In this document: piece by piece, positions 24,241 through 34,280 of the stretch
Numbering within the stretch: the stretch's first letter is position 1
Layout: each line of letters opens with the position of its first letter
Assembly: GCF_005047355.1 (NCBI RefSeq)
Contig: NZ_SUMC01000005.1
Location: forward strand, 230,060 to 294,059
Length of the DNA: 64,000 bases
Source: Actinacidiphila oryziradicis
Lineage (GTDB): Bacteria; Actinomycetota; Actinomycetes; Streptomycetales; Streptomycetaceae
Direction of reading: 5' to 3'
Program-made: the position numbers and the translations under genes
The notes under the pieces: generated by a model
Told to the model about the DNA's origin: nothing
What the model saw: only the letters and a program-made list of their open reading frames with translations
Database searches by the model: none

Positions 24241-25371
24241 TCAGCGGAGCGCCTTGCTGTCCAGCGTGTGCTGCTGGACAAGCCGGGAGATGTCATGCGT
24301 GGTGACGATTCCTTCCAGCCGTCCGTCGCCCAGGACCAGGATCCGCATTCCGGATCCTGGGCGGAGCCGGTCAAGAGTGTCGTCGAGAAGATCGTTCGGA
24401 GCGGCGACCGTGCACTGCGGCAGCGGGGTCGCCACCTCACGCACGCGCACGGATTCCCGGCGCAGGCCCGGTACCGCGGCGAGCTGGCGCATGGTCACGA
24501 TTCCACTGGGCCGGCCGTCGAAGTCGAGCAGCGGCAGAGCCGAATGATGGGCGTGGACCGCCACCTCGTCGATGAAGCGCTCCACGGTCAGCCAGTCGGC
24601 GCCCGTAGTCACCGGGCTGGACATGGCCTCGGTCACCCGCAGACCGCGCAGGGCGGCATGGAGCCTGGAGCGCTGCCGTTCCGCACCGGCGGTCATCGTG
24701 ATGAAGAAGCCGACGAGGGTGAGCCACAGTCCGCCGGGGGCCCCACGCAGGAACGCGACCCAGCCGACGGCCATCAGCAGCATGCCGATGACCTGCCCGC
24801 TGCGGTCGGCGGCCCGCTCGGCCCGGTCCCGGTCCCCGGTGCGCCACCACAGCAGTGCCTGCACTACGCGTCCGCCGTCCAGCGGCACGGCGGGCAGCAG
24901 GTTGAACAGGCCGAGGAAGATGTTCGCCCAGCCGAGCCACACCAGGACCGCCGCGATCACCCCCCAACCGGTCACCACACGCACACCGATCCCCGCGCCG
25001 AGCGCGGCGCCCCCGAGGGCCAGGCTGGTGAGCGGCCCGCTGGCCGCGACCTCAAGGGCCACCGGAGCGGTCTTCGGCCGCCCCATCCTGGTCATTCCGC
25101 CCATGGCCCAGAGCGTCACGTCCTGCACCGAGAGGTTCTTCCTGCGGGCCATGGCCGCGTGCGCCACCTCGTGCAGCAGCACGCTCGCCATGAGTAGCAC
25201 TGCTCCTACGGCGCTCGCGGCGGTGTACACGGCGGCCGACTGGCCCGGTGTCCACGCGGGAAGGGTCTGGCGGCCCAGACCGTACCCGAGCAGGACCGCC
25301 AGCACTGGCACGCTCCAGTGCATGCGCAACGGCACCCCGAACACATGGCCGAACGGGAGCGAGCCGTTCAT
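24241..25371 (-). CDS. M50 site-2-protease-like metalloprotease with CBS domains
   Basis: From ATG 25371 (GGGAG 6 bases upstream) the product is 376 residues. It has several membrane segments, the zinc motif HEVAH near residue 66 and the second motif PLDGGRVVQALLW near 162. The C-terminal third has two CBS repeats (VTTGADWLTVERFIDE...SGIVTMRQL; LPQCTVAAPNDLLDDTL...GIVTTHDIS) that would bind adenine nucleotides in the cytosol. Proteases of this group cut within membranes, possibly in response to energy status. ATG 25377 and a longer frame to 25452 exist but lack a good ribosome-binding site. Confidence 0.92.
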   Translation of the reverse strand: MNGSLPFGHVFGVPLRMHWSVPVLAVLLGYGLGRQTLPAWTPGQSAAVYTAASAVGAVLLMASVLLHEVAHAAMARRKNLSVQDVTLWAMGGMTRMGRPKTAPVALEVAASGPLTSLALGGAALGAGIGVRVVTGWGVIAAVLVWLGWANIFLGLFNLLPAVPLDGGRVVQALLWWRTGDRDRAERAADRSGQVIGMLLMAVGWVAFLRGAPGGLWLTLVGFFITMTAGAERQRSRLHAALRGLRVTEAMSSPVTTGADWLTVERFIDEVAVHAHHSALPLLDFDGRPSGIVTMRQLAAVPGLRRESVRVREVATPLPQCTVAAPNDLLDDTLDRLRPGSGMRILVLGDGRLEGIVTTHDISRLVQQHTLDSKALR

Positions 25372-25474
25372 CGTCATCTCCCACCAGCTGGGCACCGGAG
25401 GTCCATCCGGGCAGTCCATCGCCACCTGCGCTCCGCGGAACCGGCCCAGCACGATATTGACCCACCTCCAAGTG

Positions 25475-25741
25475 TCACTCCCGCGTCCCGGGAACGGACC
25501 TCATCGGAGCGCGGACGATGCCGCCGACCTGGCCGCGCGGGACGGCGGAGTCGGTGAGCGCGGCACTGCCGGGGACGAGCCGGCCCCACGCCGTCCGCGA
25601 CACGAGCGCCGCGATCGCCGACGTCGGGAACTTCGTCCGCGCCCCTGCCGGTGCATCGCCGTCCACATCGCCCGCCAGCGACAGCACGAGGTCCCGCACC
25701 CCGGCCTGGTGCCCGATCAGCAGCAGTGTCCGCCGCTCCAC
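25475..25741 (-). pseudogene. C-terminal fragment of a SixA-like histidine phosphatase
   Basis: The frame reads TLLLIGHQAGVRDLVLSLAG, matching the second catalytic-His half of phosphohistidine phosphatases of the SixA type, then KFPTSAIAALVSR and SAVPRG. The N-terminal RHG catalytic motif is absent, and an in-frame stop lies just upstream. It cannot be a working enzyme. It sits in a run of three gene remnants. Confidence 0.65.
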
Positions 25742-25783
25742 GGATGAGTTCCCGGCTCAGGACGCGGCCCGGACCGGGAAAGG

Positions 25784-26184
25784 TCAGTCCGTGTAGTGGA
25801 AGCGCACTCGGCTGCCGAGCCAGACGGTCCTGGTCGTCTCCAGCAGGCGGCCGTCGGCCAGGTGCGCCACCGACCACACGACGAACAGCGGCGCGTCGAG
25901 AGTGGCGTTCAGCAGCCGCGCCTCACTGGAGCCGGCGGCGCCGACTTCCAGGTAGTTGTTGGTGTCGCCGGGGACCAGGCCGTACACCTCCTGGAGGGTA
26001 CGGGACAGGGAGCCGTCGATGAGGGTGCGGCGGGAGAGCCTGGGGACCAGGGCGTGGGCGACCCAGGAGTCGGTGATCCCGATGGCCCGGTGGTCAACGA
26101 CATGCAGCCGCTTGAGGTGGACCCGCTTGGTGGCCACCTCCTCCGGCGAGAGGAGCTTCGTCAGCTCGTAGGGTTCGGGCTCGG
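25784..26184 (-). pseudogene. UTRA-domain remnant of a GntR-family regulator
   Basis: The minus-strand frame reads YELTKLLSPEEVATKRVHLK, then HRAIGITDSWVAHALVPRLS, LQEVYGLVPGDTNNYLEVG and VRFHYTD, an almost complete UTRA effector-binding domain. The N-terminal winged helix is missing. The upstream boundary at about 26184 joins directly to a plus-strand nucleoside hydrolase remnant. Without a DNA-binding domain this is probably non-functional. Confidence 0.65.
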
Positions 26185-26388
26185 CGGATCGACCCGACGC
26201 TCGTGGAGTCCGTCGAGCTGCGCTGCGACGTCGAGCGGCGCGGCGAACTCACCCGCGGCATGACGGTCGTGGAGCGCCGGGCGCATCACGGCCGGGAGGA
26301 CCTGCCCACCATCCGGGCCGTCTCCGCGCTGGACTTCGACCGTTTCCTCGACCTCGTCACGGGAGTGCTCAGCGACGATCACACCTGA
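26185..26388 (+). pseudogene. C-terminal remnant of a nucleoside hydrolase
   Basis: The plus-strand frame has no plausible start and reads IDPTLVESVELRCDVERRGE, then LTRGMTVVERRA and ALDFDRFLDLVTGVL before a stop. This is the typical C terminus of IunH-type ribonucleoside hydrolases. The active-site DTDPGxDD region is gone. It meets the divergent GntR remnant head to head, so one deletion probably removed the N-terminal halves of two formerly divergent neighbours. Confidence 0.6.
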
Positions 26389-26404
26389 ACCCAAGGACAC
26401 CACA

Positions 26405-26424
26405 GTGAGAGAGCGCTCTCCCAG
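26405..26424. promoter_or_regulatory. LacI-type operator candidate 1
   Basis: The 20-base near-palindrome GTGAGAGAGCGCTCTCCCAG has a perfect 12-bp core, GAGAGCGCTCTC (26409-26420). The GAGCGCTC centre is the hallmark of LacI-family sugar-repressor sites in Streptomyces. A second copy lies at 26597-26616. Confidence 0.55.
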
Positions 26425-26596
26425 AACCGTCCATAGGAATTGACGCTTGTAATACAAACCCTCACACCGGGAGACGGGCAGAGAGCACCGGGAAAGCACC
26501 CCATATGGGGCCATTCAAGGGCTGGTTGGCCGGGTGGGCGAAGCGGAACTCGCCATCTCTATTGACGCACTGTTCACATGCCATGAACATGCCTGA

Positions 26597-26616
26597 GTGA
26601 GAGAGCGCTCCCCCAC
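26597..26616. promoter_or_regulatory. LacI-type operator candidate 2
   Basis: GTGAGAGAGCGCTCCCCCAC shares its first 14 bases with the site at 26405 and has 8 of 10 paired positions around GAGCGCTC. It lies 38 bp before the start codon of the secreted beta-helix gene, the classic position for repression. Confidence 0.6.
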
Positions 26617-26654
26617 CACCTCTATCGTTCACATCCTGAACAAGGAGAGCCGCC

Positions 26655-28415
<1,761 letters not shown>

Positions 28416-28448
28416 CGACGATCAGGGCGCCGCAGGCCGGAGACGGCT

Positions 28449-28487
28449 GGGCTCGCTTTCGCCGACCGGACCGGCAAGAGCGAGCCC
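28449..28487. terminator. Bidirectional terminator between convergent genes
   Basis: A 9-bp inverted repeat (GGGCTCGCT at 28449-28457, AGCGAGCCC at 28479-28487) lies between the convergent beta-helix and glycerate kinase genes. The 21-base interior contains further GC pairing. Confidence 0.6.
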
Positions 28488-28502
28488 GAACCTGACGGAG
28501 CC

Positions 28503-29615
28503 CTACTGGCGGACGAGGAAATCGGCAGCCAGCTGCTCGGCGACGCGCTCCAGCAGGGGCCCGGCGTCTGCGATGCACCGCGCCAGGTCCGGCTCCAGCT
28601 CGATGAGAGCGTACGCGCGGCGGATCCCCGCGGCGCCGAGCGCTCCCGGAGCCAGCGTGAGGCGGCCGCAGACGGCGACGACGTCGAGACCACGGGCGCG
28701 GGCGGCCTGCGCGACGCCCGCCGGGGCCTTGCCGTGGAGGGTCTGCTCATCGAGGGACCCCTCGCCAGTGATGACGAGGTCGGCGCGGTCCAGGGCCTCG
28801 GCGAAGCCGAGCATGTCCAGGAGGACCTCGACCCCGGGGCGGAAGGACGCGCCGAGCCCGACGAGCGCGGCATAGCCGACCCCGCCGGCCGCGCCCGCGC
28901 CGGGGGCGTCGGCGGCGCGGGGGCCGAGCAGCTCGGCGTAATGGCGGAGGGCAGCGTCGAGGGCAGCGACGTCGGAGGGGGTGGCGCCCTTCTGCGGACC
29001 GTAGACCGCGGCGGCGCCCTTCGGGCCGAGCAGCGGATTGTCGACATCGCTGGCGAGCACGACGTCCGTATCGGCGAGCCGGGGGTCGAGGCCGGACAGA
29101 TCCGCCGTGGCCAGCGCGGCCAGGGCGCCGCCGCCGGGACCCACCGGCACTCCGTCGGAATCCAGCAGCCGCGCGCCGAGCGCGACGAGCATTCCGGCTC
29201 CGCCGTCGTTCGTGGCGCTGCCGCCGACGCCGAGCACGATGTTGCGCGCCCCCGCGTCCAGCGCGGCGCGCAACAGCTCTCCGGTGCCGTGGGTCGTCGC
29301 GGTCAGCGGGGCGAAGTACCCCCGGGGGAGGTGCCGTAGCCCGGACGCCTCGGCCATCTCGATGACGGCCGTGTCGCCGCGGAGCGCGTACGAGGCCGTG
29401 ACCTTGTCGCCCAGCGGCCCGGCAACCACCGCCTCGCGCCGGTCGAAGCCGGCGGCGACCGCCGCGTCCACGGTCCCGTCGCCTCCGTCGGCCACCGGCA
29501 CGGACTCCACGACCGCCCAGGGCGCGGCCCGCCGCAGCCCCGCCTCGACCCGCTCGGCGACCTGCACAGCAGTGAGTGAACCCTTGAACTTGTCCGCGGC
29601 GATCAGCACACGCAC
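28503..29615 (-). CDS. Glycerate kinase
   Basis: The 370-residue protein matches the glycerate kinase family of the GarK/GlxK type. It opens with RVLIAADKFKGSLTAVQVAE; then come PVADGGDGTVDA, GVGGSATNDGGAGMLVALGA (a substrate/phosphate loop) and VITGEGSLDEQTLHGKAP. The GTG at 29615 has GGGAG upstream and puts the conserved sequence at residue 2, so longer readings are unlikely. It phosphorylates glycerate using ATP. It is divergent from the ADP-ribosylglycohydrolase gene; no other glycerate genes are present. Confidence 0.93.
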   Translation of the reverse strand: MRVLIAADKFKGSLTAVQVAERVEAGLRRAAPWAVVESVPVADGGDGTVDAAVAAGFDRREAVVAGPLGDKVTASYALRGDTAVIEMAEASGLRHLPRGYFAPLTATTHGTGELLRAALDAGARNIVLGVGGSATNDGGAGMLVALGARLLDSDGVPVGPGGGALAALATADLSGLDPRLADTDVVLASDVDNPLLGPKGAAAVYGPQKGATPSDVAALDAALRHYAELLGPRAADAPGAGAAGGVGYAALVGLGASFRPGVEVLLDMLGFAEALDRADLVITGEGSLDEQTLHGKAPAGVAQAARARGLDVVAVCGRLTLAPGALGAAGIRRAYALIELEPDLARCIADAGPLLERVAEQLAADFLVRQ

Positions 29616-29710
29616 GTTGCACTCCCTATCCGGTACGGAATGTCGCGCCGCTCGGACCCTATCCGATCCGGTCTCGCACACAATGCGACGGGTTCCGGTA
29701 GACCGGAACC

Positions 29711-30787
29711 ATGACGGTGGACAGCGCGGAAAGCACAGAACTCCATGACCGGATCCTCGGCGGGTGGCTCGGCCGGATCGCCGGCAACATGCTCGGCAAA
29801 CCCATAGAGAGCGGGGACCACTGGACCCGCGACCGGATCGACCGGTATCTGCGGCTGGCGGACGCGCTGCCGCTCACGGACTACATCCCGGCCCTCGACC
29901 CGCCTCCCGACCCCGCGGACTTCGTGCTTCACCACGATTGGCCGGATTGCACCCGCGGCAATATCCACGGCAGCGCCCGCGACGACGACATCGACTACGC
30001 CATCCTCGGCCTCGATCTGCTGGAGACGCACGGCTCGGGCTTCACCACCGAGCAGGTCGGCGAGCTGTGGCTGCTCCGTCTCCCGTACGCCCAGACCTTC
30101 ACCGCCGAGCGGGCCGCGTACCGGAATCTCGCCAACGGCCTCAAACCACCGGTCACCGCGACCGTCCGCAATCCGTACCAGGACTGGATCGGCGCCCTCA
30201 TCCGGGCCGACATCCACGGCTGGACCTCCCCCGACGACCCGCAGCGGGCCGCCTCCCTGGCCCGGCGCGACGCCGTGCTGTCCCATACCGGGAACGGCGT
30301 GTACGGAGCGATGTGGGCGGCGGCCGTGATCGCGGCGGCCTTCAGCGCGACCAGCGCGCGGGCGGCGCTGGAGGCGGGGCTCGCGGAAATCCCGCAGAGC
30401 AGCCGGCTGGCGCGCACTGTCCGGCGCACGATCGCGCTGTACGAGGCAGAGGTCCCCTGGGAGGAGGCGTTGGCGGAGGTCGACAAGGAGACGAGCGGGC
30501 TGCACTGGGTCCACACCATCCCCAACGCCGCGATCATCACCGCCGGTCTGCTCTACGGCGAGGGGGATTTCACGGCCACCATCGCCCTGACCGTCCGGGG
30601 CGGCCTGGACACCGATTCCAGCGGTGCGACGGCCGGCTCGGTCGCGGGCGTGCTGTGCGGGGCGGCGGAGATTCCGCCCCAGTGGACGGCGCCGCTGGAG
30701 GACCGGGTGCGCAGCGCCGTCTTCGGCTTCGACGGTGCCCGGATCAGCGACCTCGCGGAGCGTACGGTGCGGCTGGCCACCGGCTGA
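29711..30787 (+). CDS. ADP-ribosylglycohydrolase-family protein
   Basis: The 358-residue all-helical enzyme opens with DRILGGWLGRIAGNMLGKPIE. The first metal-ligand cluster is DDDIDYAILGLDLLE, and the second near the C terminus is GLDTDSSGATAGSVAGVLCG; together they bind the two Mg ions of this family. Members remove ADP-ribose from proteins or small molecules. The length is normal. Which substrate this one uses cannot be read from sequence. Confidence 0.9.
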   Translation: MTVDSAESTELHDRILGGWLGRIAGNMLGKPIESGDHWTRDRIDRYLRLADALPLTDYIPALDPPPDPADFVLHHDWPDCTRGNIHGSARDDDIDYAILGLDLLETHGSGFTTEQVGELWLLRLPYAQTFTAERAAYRNLANGLKPPVTATVRNPYQDWIGALIRADIHGWTSPDDPQRAASLARRDAVLSHTGNGVYGAMWAAAVIAAAFSATSARAALEAGLAEIPQSSRLARTVRRTIALYEAEVPWEEALAEVDKETSGLHWVHTIPNAAIITAGLLYGEGDFTATIALTVRGGLDTDSSGATAGSVAGVLCGAAEIPPQWTAPLEDRVRSAVFGFDGARISDLAERTVRLATG

Positions 30788-30864
30788 CCCCGACAGTCCG
30801 CCGGCGCCCCGGACCCACCCCCACGGCGGTTCGTGGTTTCCGCCCCGGCGGTAGGTTGAGAGGC

Positions 30865-31362
30865 GTGACCTTGGACTATGCCGCGTACATCGCTGGACTC
30901 CCGAAGATCCTCGCCGGAGCGAGCGTCCTCTTCCGTGACGCCGAGGGCCGGATCCTCATCGTCGAGACGACCTACAAGGAGGACGGGAAGTGGATCCTGC
31001 CCGGTGGCACCATCGAGTCCGCCGACGGTGAGACTCCGCGTCAGGCCGCCCGCCGGGAAACGCTGGAAGAGATCGGGCTGGACCTCCCGCCCGGGGCGCT
31101 GATCGCCATCGACTGGCTGCGCGCCCCGACGCGGCCGCCGCTGGTCGTCTACCTCTACGACGGCGGAGTGCTCGACGAGGCCGCGCAGGCCGCGATCCGG
31201 CTCCAGGCCGAAGAGCTGTCCGCCTGGCGGCTGGTCCCCGTCGACGAGGCCGGGGAGTTCGTCTCCGACGACATGCACCGCCGCATCCGCGCCGGCCTCG
31301 CCGCGCTCGCGGCCGGCACCGGGCCCGCGGAGCTGGAGGACAGCCGGCCGCCACAGCCCTGA
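30865..31362 (+). CDS. Nudix hydrolase
   Basis: The 165-residue protein has a Nudix box read as GGTIESADGETPRQAARRET then LEEIGL. The REXXEE core is perfect, but the loop before the first Glu is about two residues longer than the textbook GX5E. The surrounding ILIVETTYKEDGKWILPGG is typical of the fold. It should cleave a nucleoside diphosphate derivative; the substrate is unknown. GTG 30865 is the only sensible start. Confidence 0.9.
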   Translation: MTLDYAAYIAGLPKILAGASVLFRDAEGRILIVETTYKEDGKWILPGGTIESADGETPRQAARRETLEEIGLDLPPGALIAIDWLRAPTRPPLVVYLYDGGVLDEAAQAAIRLQAEELSAWRLVPVDEAGEFVSDDMHRRIRAGLAALAAGTGPAELEDSRPPQP

Positions 31363-31374
31363 CAACCAGGGCTG
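31354..31374. terminator. Hairpin at the end of the Nudix gene
   Basis: An 8-bp perfect stem (CAGCCCTG / CAGGGCTG) with an ACAAC loop overlaps the Nudix stop codon and probably ends its transcript. Confidence 0.55.
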
Positions 31375-31521
31375 CCCCGGGCTTCGGTTGCCATGTGCGG
31401 GCCGGTGGCCGGGGGTCCCCCCATGCCCGCAGGGCGTAGCCATCGGCCGGCCCACGGAAAATCAGCTGCCCGGGCGGAGGATGACGCATACGATCGCGGG
31501 CCATGAGCGATCCGCGCGCCG

Positions 31522-31620
31522 ATGTACCGGATCGCCACCGCCGACGGGCTCGGCAGGAAGCTCGACGAGTTCGACCCCGCTGTCGCGCTCGTGCTCGGGG
31601 ACTTACGGAGGGACCCATGA
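31522..31620 (+). CDS. Possible 32-aa peptide coupled to the nucleotidyltransferase
   Basis: A short frame from ATG 31522 encodes YRIATADGLGRKLDEFDPAV and ends LGDLRRDP, with its stop overlapping the next ATG (ATGA). The composition is protein-like and not antisense to a gene. It may be a real leader peptide or the C-terminal remnant of a lost gene. Confidence 0.3.
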   Translation: MYRIATADGLGRKLDEFDPAVALVLGDLRRDP

Positions 31621-32417
31621 CCGGTGTCGAGGCGATGGCCGAACGGCTCACCCGCGTTCCCGGCGTCGTCGGTGTGATGCTCGGCGGCAGCCGGGCGCGC
31701 GGCACACACCGGCCCGACTCCGACTGGGACCTCGGCGTGTACTACCGGGGCGAGCCCGACGTGGCGGCGTTGAAGCGGCTGGCCGCCGATGCGACCGGCG
31801 CGCCGGTCGAGGTCGCGGGGCCCGGCGGGTGGGGGCCGTGGGTGAACGGCGGAGCGTGGCTGACCGTCGGCGGCGCGCGTGTCGACTGGATCCTGCGGGA
31901 CCTGGACCGCGTCGAGCGGGTGTGGGCCGACTGCCTGGCCGGGCGGTACGAGGTGGGCATCCAGCCCGGGCATCCGCTCGGCTTCTGGTCGCCGTGCTAC
32001 GCGGGCGAGGTGGCGCTCGGGCGGATGCTGGCAGACCCCGCCGGGGAGTTGGCCGCGCTCCAGCAGCAGACCCGGCACTACCCGGAGCCGCTGCGCCGGG
32101 CGCTGACCGATGCCGCGTGGGAGGCGGACTTCACGGTCGGGGCCGCCCGCAAGTCCGCGGCCGGCGGCGACCTGCTGCATGTCGCACTGTGCCTGTCGCG
32201 GGCCATCGGCATCCTCGTACAGGCCATCCTGGCCCACCATCGCGTCTGGTGCCTCAACGAGAAGGGCGCCCTGGCGGCCGCCGCCGGTCTCCCGGACACC
32301 CCTGCGGGCTTCCGCGACCGCGCGCAGGCGGTCCTCAGCGGGCTCGGCGATCCTCCCGCCGCTGTCGAGGCAACGGCGGCACTCGTCGCGGAAGTAAGAC
32401 GTAGCGTGGAGGAATGA
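31617..32417 (+). CDS. Nucleotidyltransferase-domain protein
   Basis: The 266-residue protein has the polymerase-beta-like nucleotidyltransferase signature: GVMLGGSRARGTHRPDSDWD followed by LGVYY. This gives the GGS loop and the DxD metal pair, with a third acidic residue in ARVDWILRDLD. The C-terminal helical half (LLHVALCLSRAIGILVQAIL) resembles substrate-binding domains of aminoglycoside-type and other small-molecule nucleotidyltransferases. ATG 31617 follows GGAGGG. It overlaps the DUF427 gene by ATGA. Substrate unknown. Confidence 0.85.
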   Translation: MTGVEAMAERLTRVPGVVGVMLGGSRARGTHRPDSDWDLGVYYRGEPDVAALKRLAADATGAPVEVAGPGGWGPWVNGGAWLTVGGARVDWILRDLDRVERVWADCLAGRYEVGIQPGHPLGFWSPCYAGEVALGRMLADPAGELAALQQQTRHYPEPLRRALTDAAWEADFTVGAARKSAAGGDLLHVALCLSRAIGILVQAILAHHRVWCLNEKGALAAAAGLPDTPAGFRDRAQAVLSGLGDPPAAVEATAALVAEVRRSVEE

Positions 32418-33202
32418 CGCTGACGCTTTCCCATGGACCGCTGTCCGGCAAACCGCCGAAGACCGTCAACTACGAGATCCACGGCCCCCAGCACCGCCTG
32501 CTCATGCACGATTTCCCGCGCCGGGTGCGCGCGGTGTTCGCCGGTGAGACGCTGCTGGACACCCGTCGTGGCGTCCTCCTCCACGAGACCGGCCTGCTTC
32601 CCCGGCTCTACGTCCCGGACGAGGATCTCCGCGCCGACCTGCTGGAGGCGACCGGCCACACCACGTACTGCCCTTTCAAGGGCACGGCCTCGTACTGGTC
32701 CGCACGCGCCGGGGACCGCACGGCGGAGAACGCGGTGTGGGCGTACCCGGAGCCCCTGGAGCCGGCCTCCTGGCTGCGTGGGTACAAGTCCGTGTACTGG
32801 GAGGCGATGGACCAGTGGCTCGACGAGGACGAGGAGGTGCTGGGGCATCTCCGCGACCCGTATCACCGCGTGGATGTGCTCCGGACCAGCCGCCAGGTCC
32901 GCGTCCTCACGGCCGACGGCGAGGTGCTCGCGGAGACCGGCAGCCCGCTGCTGCTGTCCGAGACCGGGCTGCCGAACCGCTACTACCTCCCGCGCGCCGA
33001 TGTGCGTCTGGAGGCGCTGAAGCCCAGCGCTACCACGTCGGTCTGCCCCTACAAGGGCACCACGGAGTACTGGTCCCTCGACGGCACGGCCGATGTCGCC
33101 TGGTCCTATCCCACCCCTCTGGCAGAGGCTGTCAAGATCGCGGGCTACGTCTGCTTCGCGCACGAAGCGCTGACGATCGAGATCGACGGTCAGGCCGAGT
33201 AG
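32414..33202 (+). CDS. Protein with two DUF427 domains
   Basis: The 262-residue protein contains two copies of the DUF427 fold. Each half has the hallmark pattern: LLHETGLLPRLYVPDEDL then TTYCPFKGTASYWSA in the first half, and LSETGLPNRYYLPRADV then SVCPYKGTTEYWSL in the second. The function of the family is not established. Its start is coupled to the nucleotidyltransferase stop. It converges with the next gene across a 15-bp gap. Confidence 0.92.
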   Translation: MTLTLSHGPLSGKPPKTVNYEIHGPQHRLLMHDFPRRVRAVFAGETLLDTRRGVLLHETGLLPRLYVPDEDLRADLLEATGHTTYCPFKGTASYWSARAGDRTAENAVWAYPEPLEPASWLRGYKSVYWEAMDQWLDEDEEVLGHLRDPYHRVDVLRTSRQVRVLTADGEVLAETGSPLLLSETGLPNRYYLPRADVRLEALKPSATTSVCPYKGTTEYWSLDGTADVAWSYPTPLAEAVKIAGYVCFAHEALTIEIDGQAE

Positions 33203-33217
33203 CCCGCCGCCCAGCCT

Positions 33218-33814
33218 TCAACTCGCTGTCCAGCCCGGATCCCGGCCGAGCAGGGCGAGGATCCGGTCGAGCAGCCCGGCGCCCTCGCCCGCCGGCACCC
33301 CGTGCCGGAAGGCGCTGCCCTTCCGCTCCCGCGCCGCCCCGCCGGGCACTGCCTCCGCGATGGGCAGCACGGCCGCCAGCACATCGGCGTCGAACTCCGC
33401 CTCGACGCCGATCGACCGCGCCACGTCCCAGCCGTGCACCACGGTGTCCACGAAGTGGAAACCGATCGCCGTCCGCGCCGGAAACGGCCCCCCGTCCCGG
33501 ATCTCCGGCAGGCAGAATCCCCGCTCCAGCGCGCCTTCCTCCCCGAAGGCCGCCGTCACTTCCGCCGCCGACGCCGCGAAGGCCTCGGCCGGTTCCTCCC
33601 CCACCGGCCGGTCCGCCCACACCGCCAGGTCCTTCCCCGCACCTCGCGCCGCCGCCGCGAACCCGTGGTTCTGCCCGACCATGTGCGCCAGCAACTGCGC
33701 CAGCGTCCACTCCGAGCACGGCGTGGGCCGGTCCGGCCGACTGCCGTCGATCTTCCGGACAATCTCCTCGGCGGCCGCCAAGGCCCGCCGATCGAGCACA
33801 CGGATATCTGTCAT
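33218..33814 (-). CDS. TIGR03086-type mycothiol-dependent-maleylpyruvate-isomerase-like protein
   Basis: The 198-residue helical protein has the DinB/MDMPI pattern: TPCSEWTLAQLLAHMVGQNH at the N-terminal metal site and HFVDTVVHGWDVARSIG carrying the later histidines. Both match the TIGR03086 group found throughout actinomycetes. Related enzymes use mycothiol as cofactor or substrate. The precise reaction is unknown. ATG 33814 is well placed; longer frames lack support. Confidence 0.85.
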   Translation of the reverse strand: MTDIRVLDRRALAAAEEIVRKIDGSRPDRPTPCSEWTLAQLLAHMVGQNHGFAAAARGAGKDLAVWADRPVGEEPAEAFAASAAEVTAAFGEEGALERGFCLPEIRDGGPFPARTAIGFHFVDTVVHGWDVARSIGVEAEFDADVLAAVLPIAEAVPGGAARERKGSAFRHGVPAGEGAGLLDRILALLGRDPGWTAS

Positions 33815-33910
33815 GCCGCCGACCGTAGTTCCCGCCCCTGACAAACCGCATCGCCATTTCCCACGGAAACGCGGTCGACCGCCGCCCGGACCGCTGCGTA
33901 CTCTCGCCGC

Positions 33911-34247
33911 ATGAGCAGCAACCGCAAGCCGCTGGTGGCGATCCTGAGCGGGGCCGGTATCTCGACGGACTCGGGCATCCCCGACTACCGGGGCCCCAAC
34001 GGACTGTGGCGGCGCGACCCGGAGGCCGAGAAGCTCGTCACCTACGACAACTACATGGAGGACCCCGAGATCCGCCGCCGGGCGTGGCTGATGCGCCGGG
34101 ACAGCGAGACCTGGCGCGTCCGAACGGCGCACACCACGCCGTCGCCCGCCTGGAACGCACGGGCGTCCCGGTCCGCGTCATCACGCAGAATGTGGACGGG
34201 CTGCACCAGCCGGCCGGGCTCCCGGCCCGCAAGGTGCTCGAACTGCG
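33911..34247 (+). pseudogene. Sir2-type deacylase, frameshifted and truncated
   Basis: The first 65 residues are clear sirtuin sequence: [20 protein letters not shown] with the NAD-binding GAGxS, then [12 protein letters not shown] and [14 protein letters not shown]. At about 34113 the frame shifts. The other frame continues [19 protein letters not shown] then [22 protein letters not shown], including the ITQNVDGLH catalytic motif. It stops abruptly at about 34247, where an IS200/IS605-like end begins. The zinc-binding half is missing. The gene is dead unless the frameshift is a sequencing error, and it would still be truncated. Confidence 0.85.
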
Positions 34248-34280
34248 TGACTCCTCCCCCCGGATAAATCCGGGGGGCTT
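34248..34280 (-). repeat. IS200/IS605-like right-end hairpin
   Basis: The plus strand reads TGACTCCTCCCCCCGGATAA then ATCCGGGGGGCTTC. A perfect 10-bp stem (34256-34265 with 34268-34277) has an AA loop. The minus strand gives GAAGCCCCCCGGAT-loop-ATCCGGGGGGAGGAGTCA, the familiar right-end/omegaRNA end of TnpB elements. It abuts the sirtuin at its last recognisable codon. A related copy is at 16102-16133. Confidence 0.6.
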
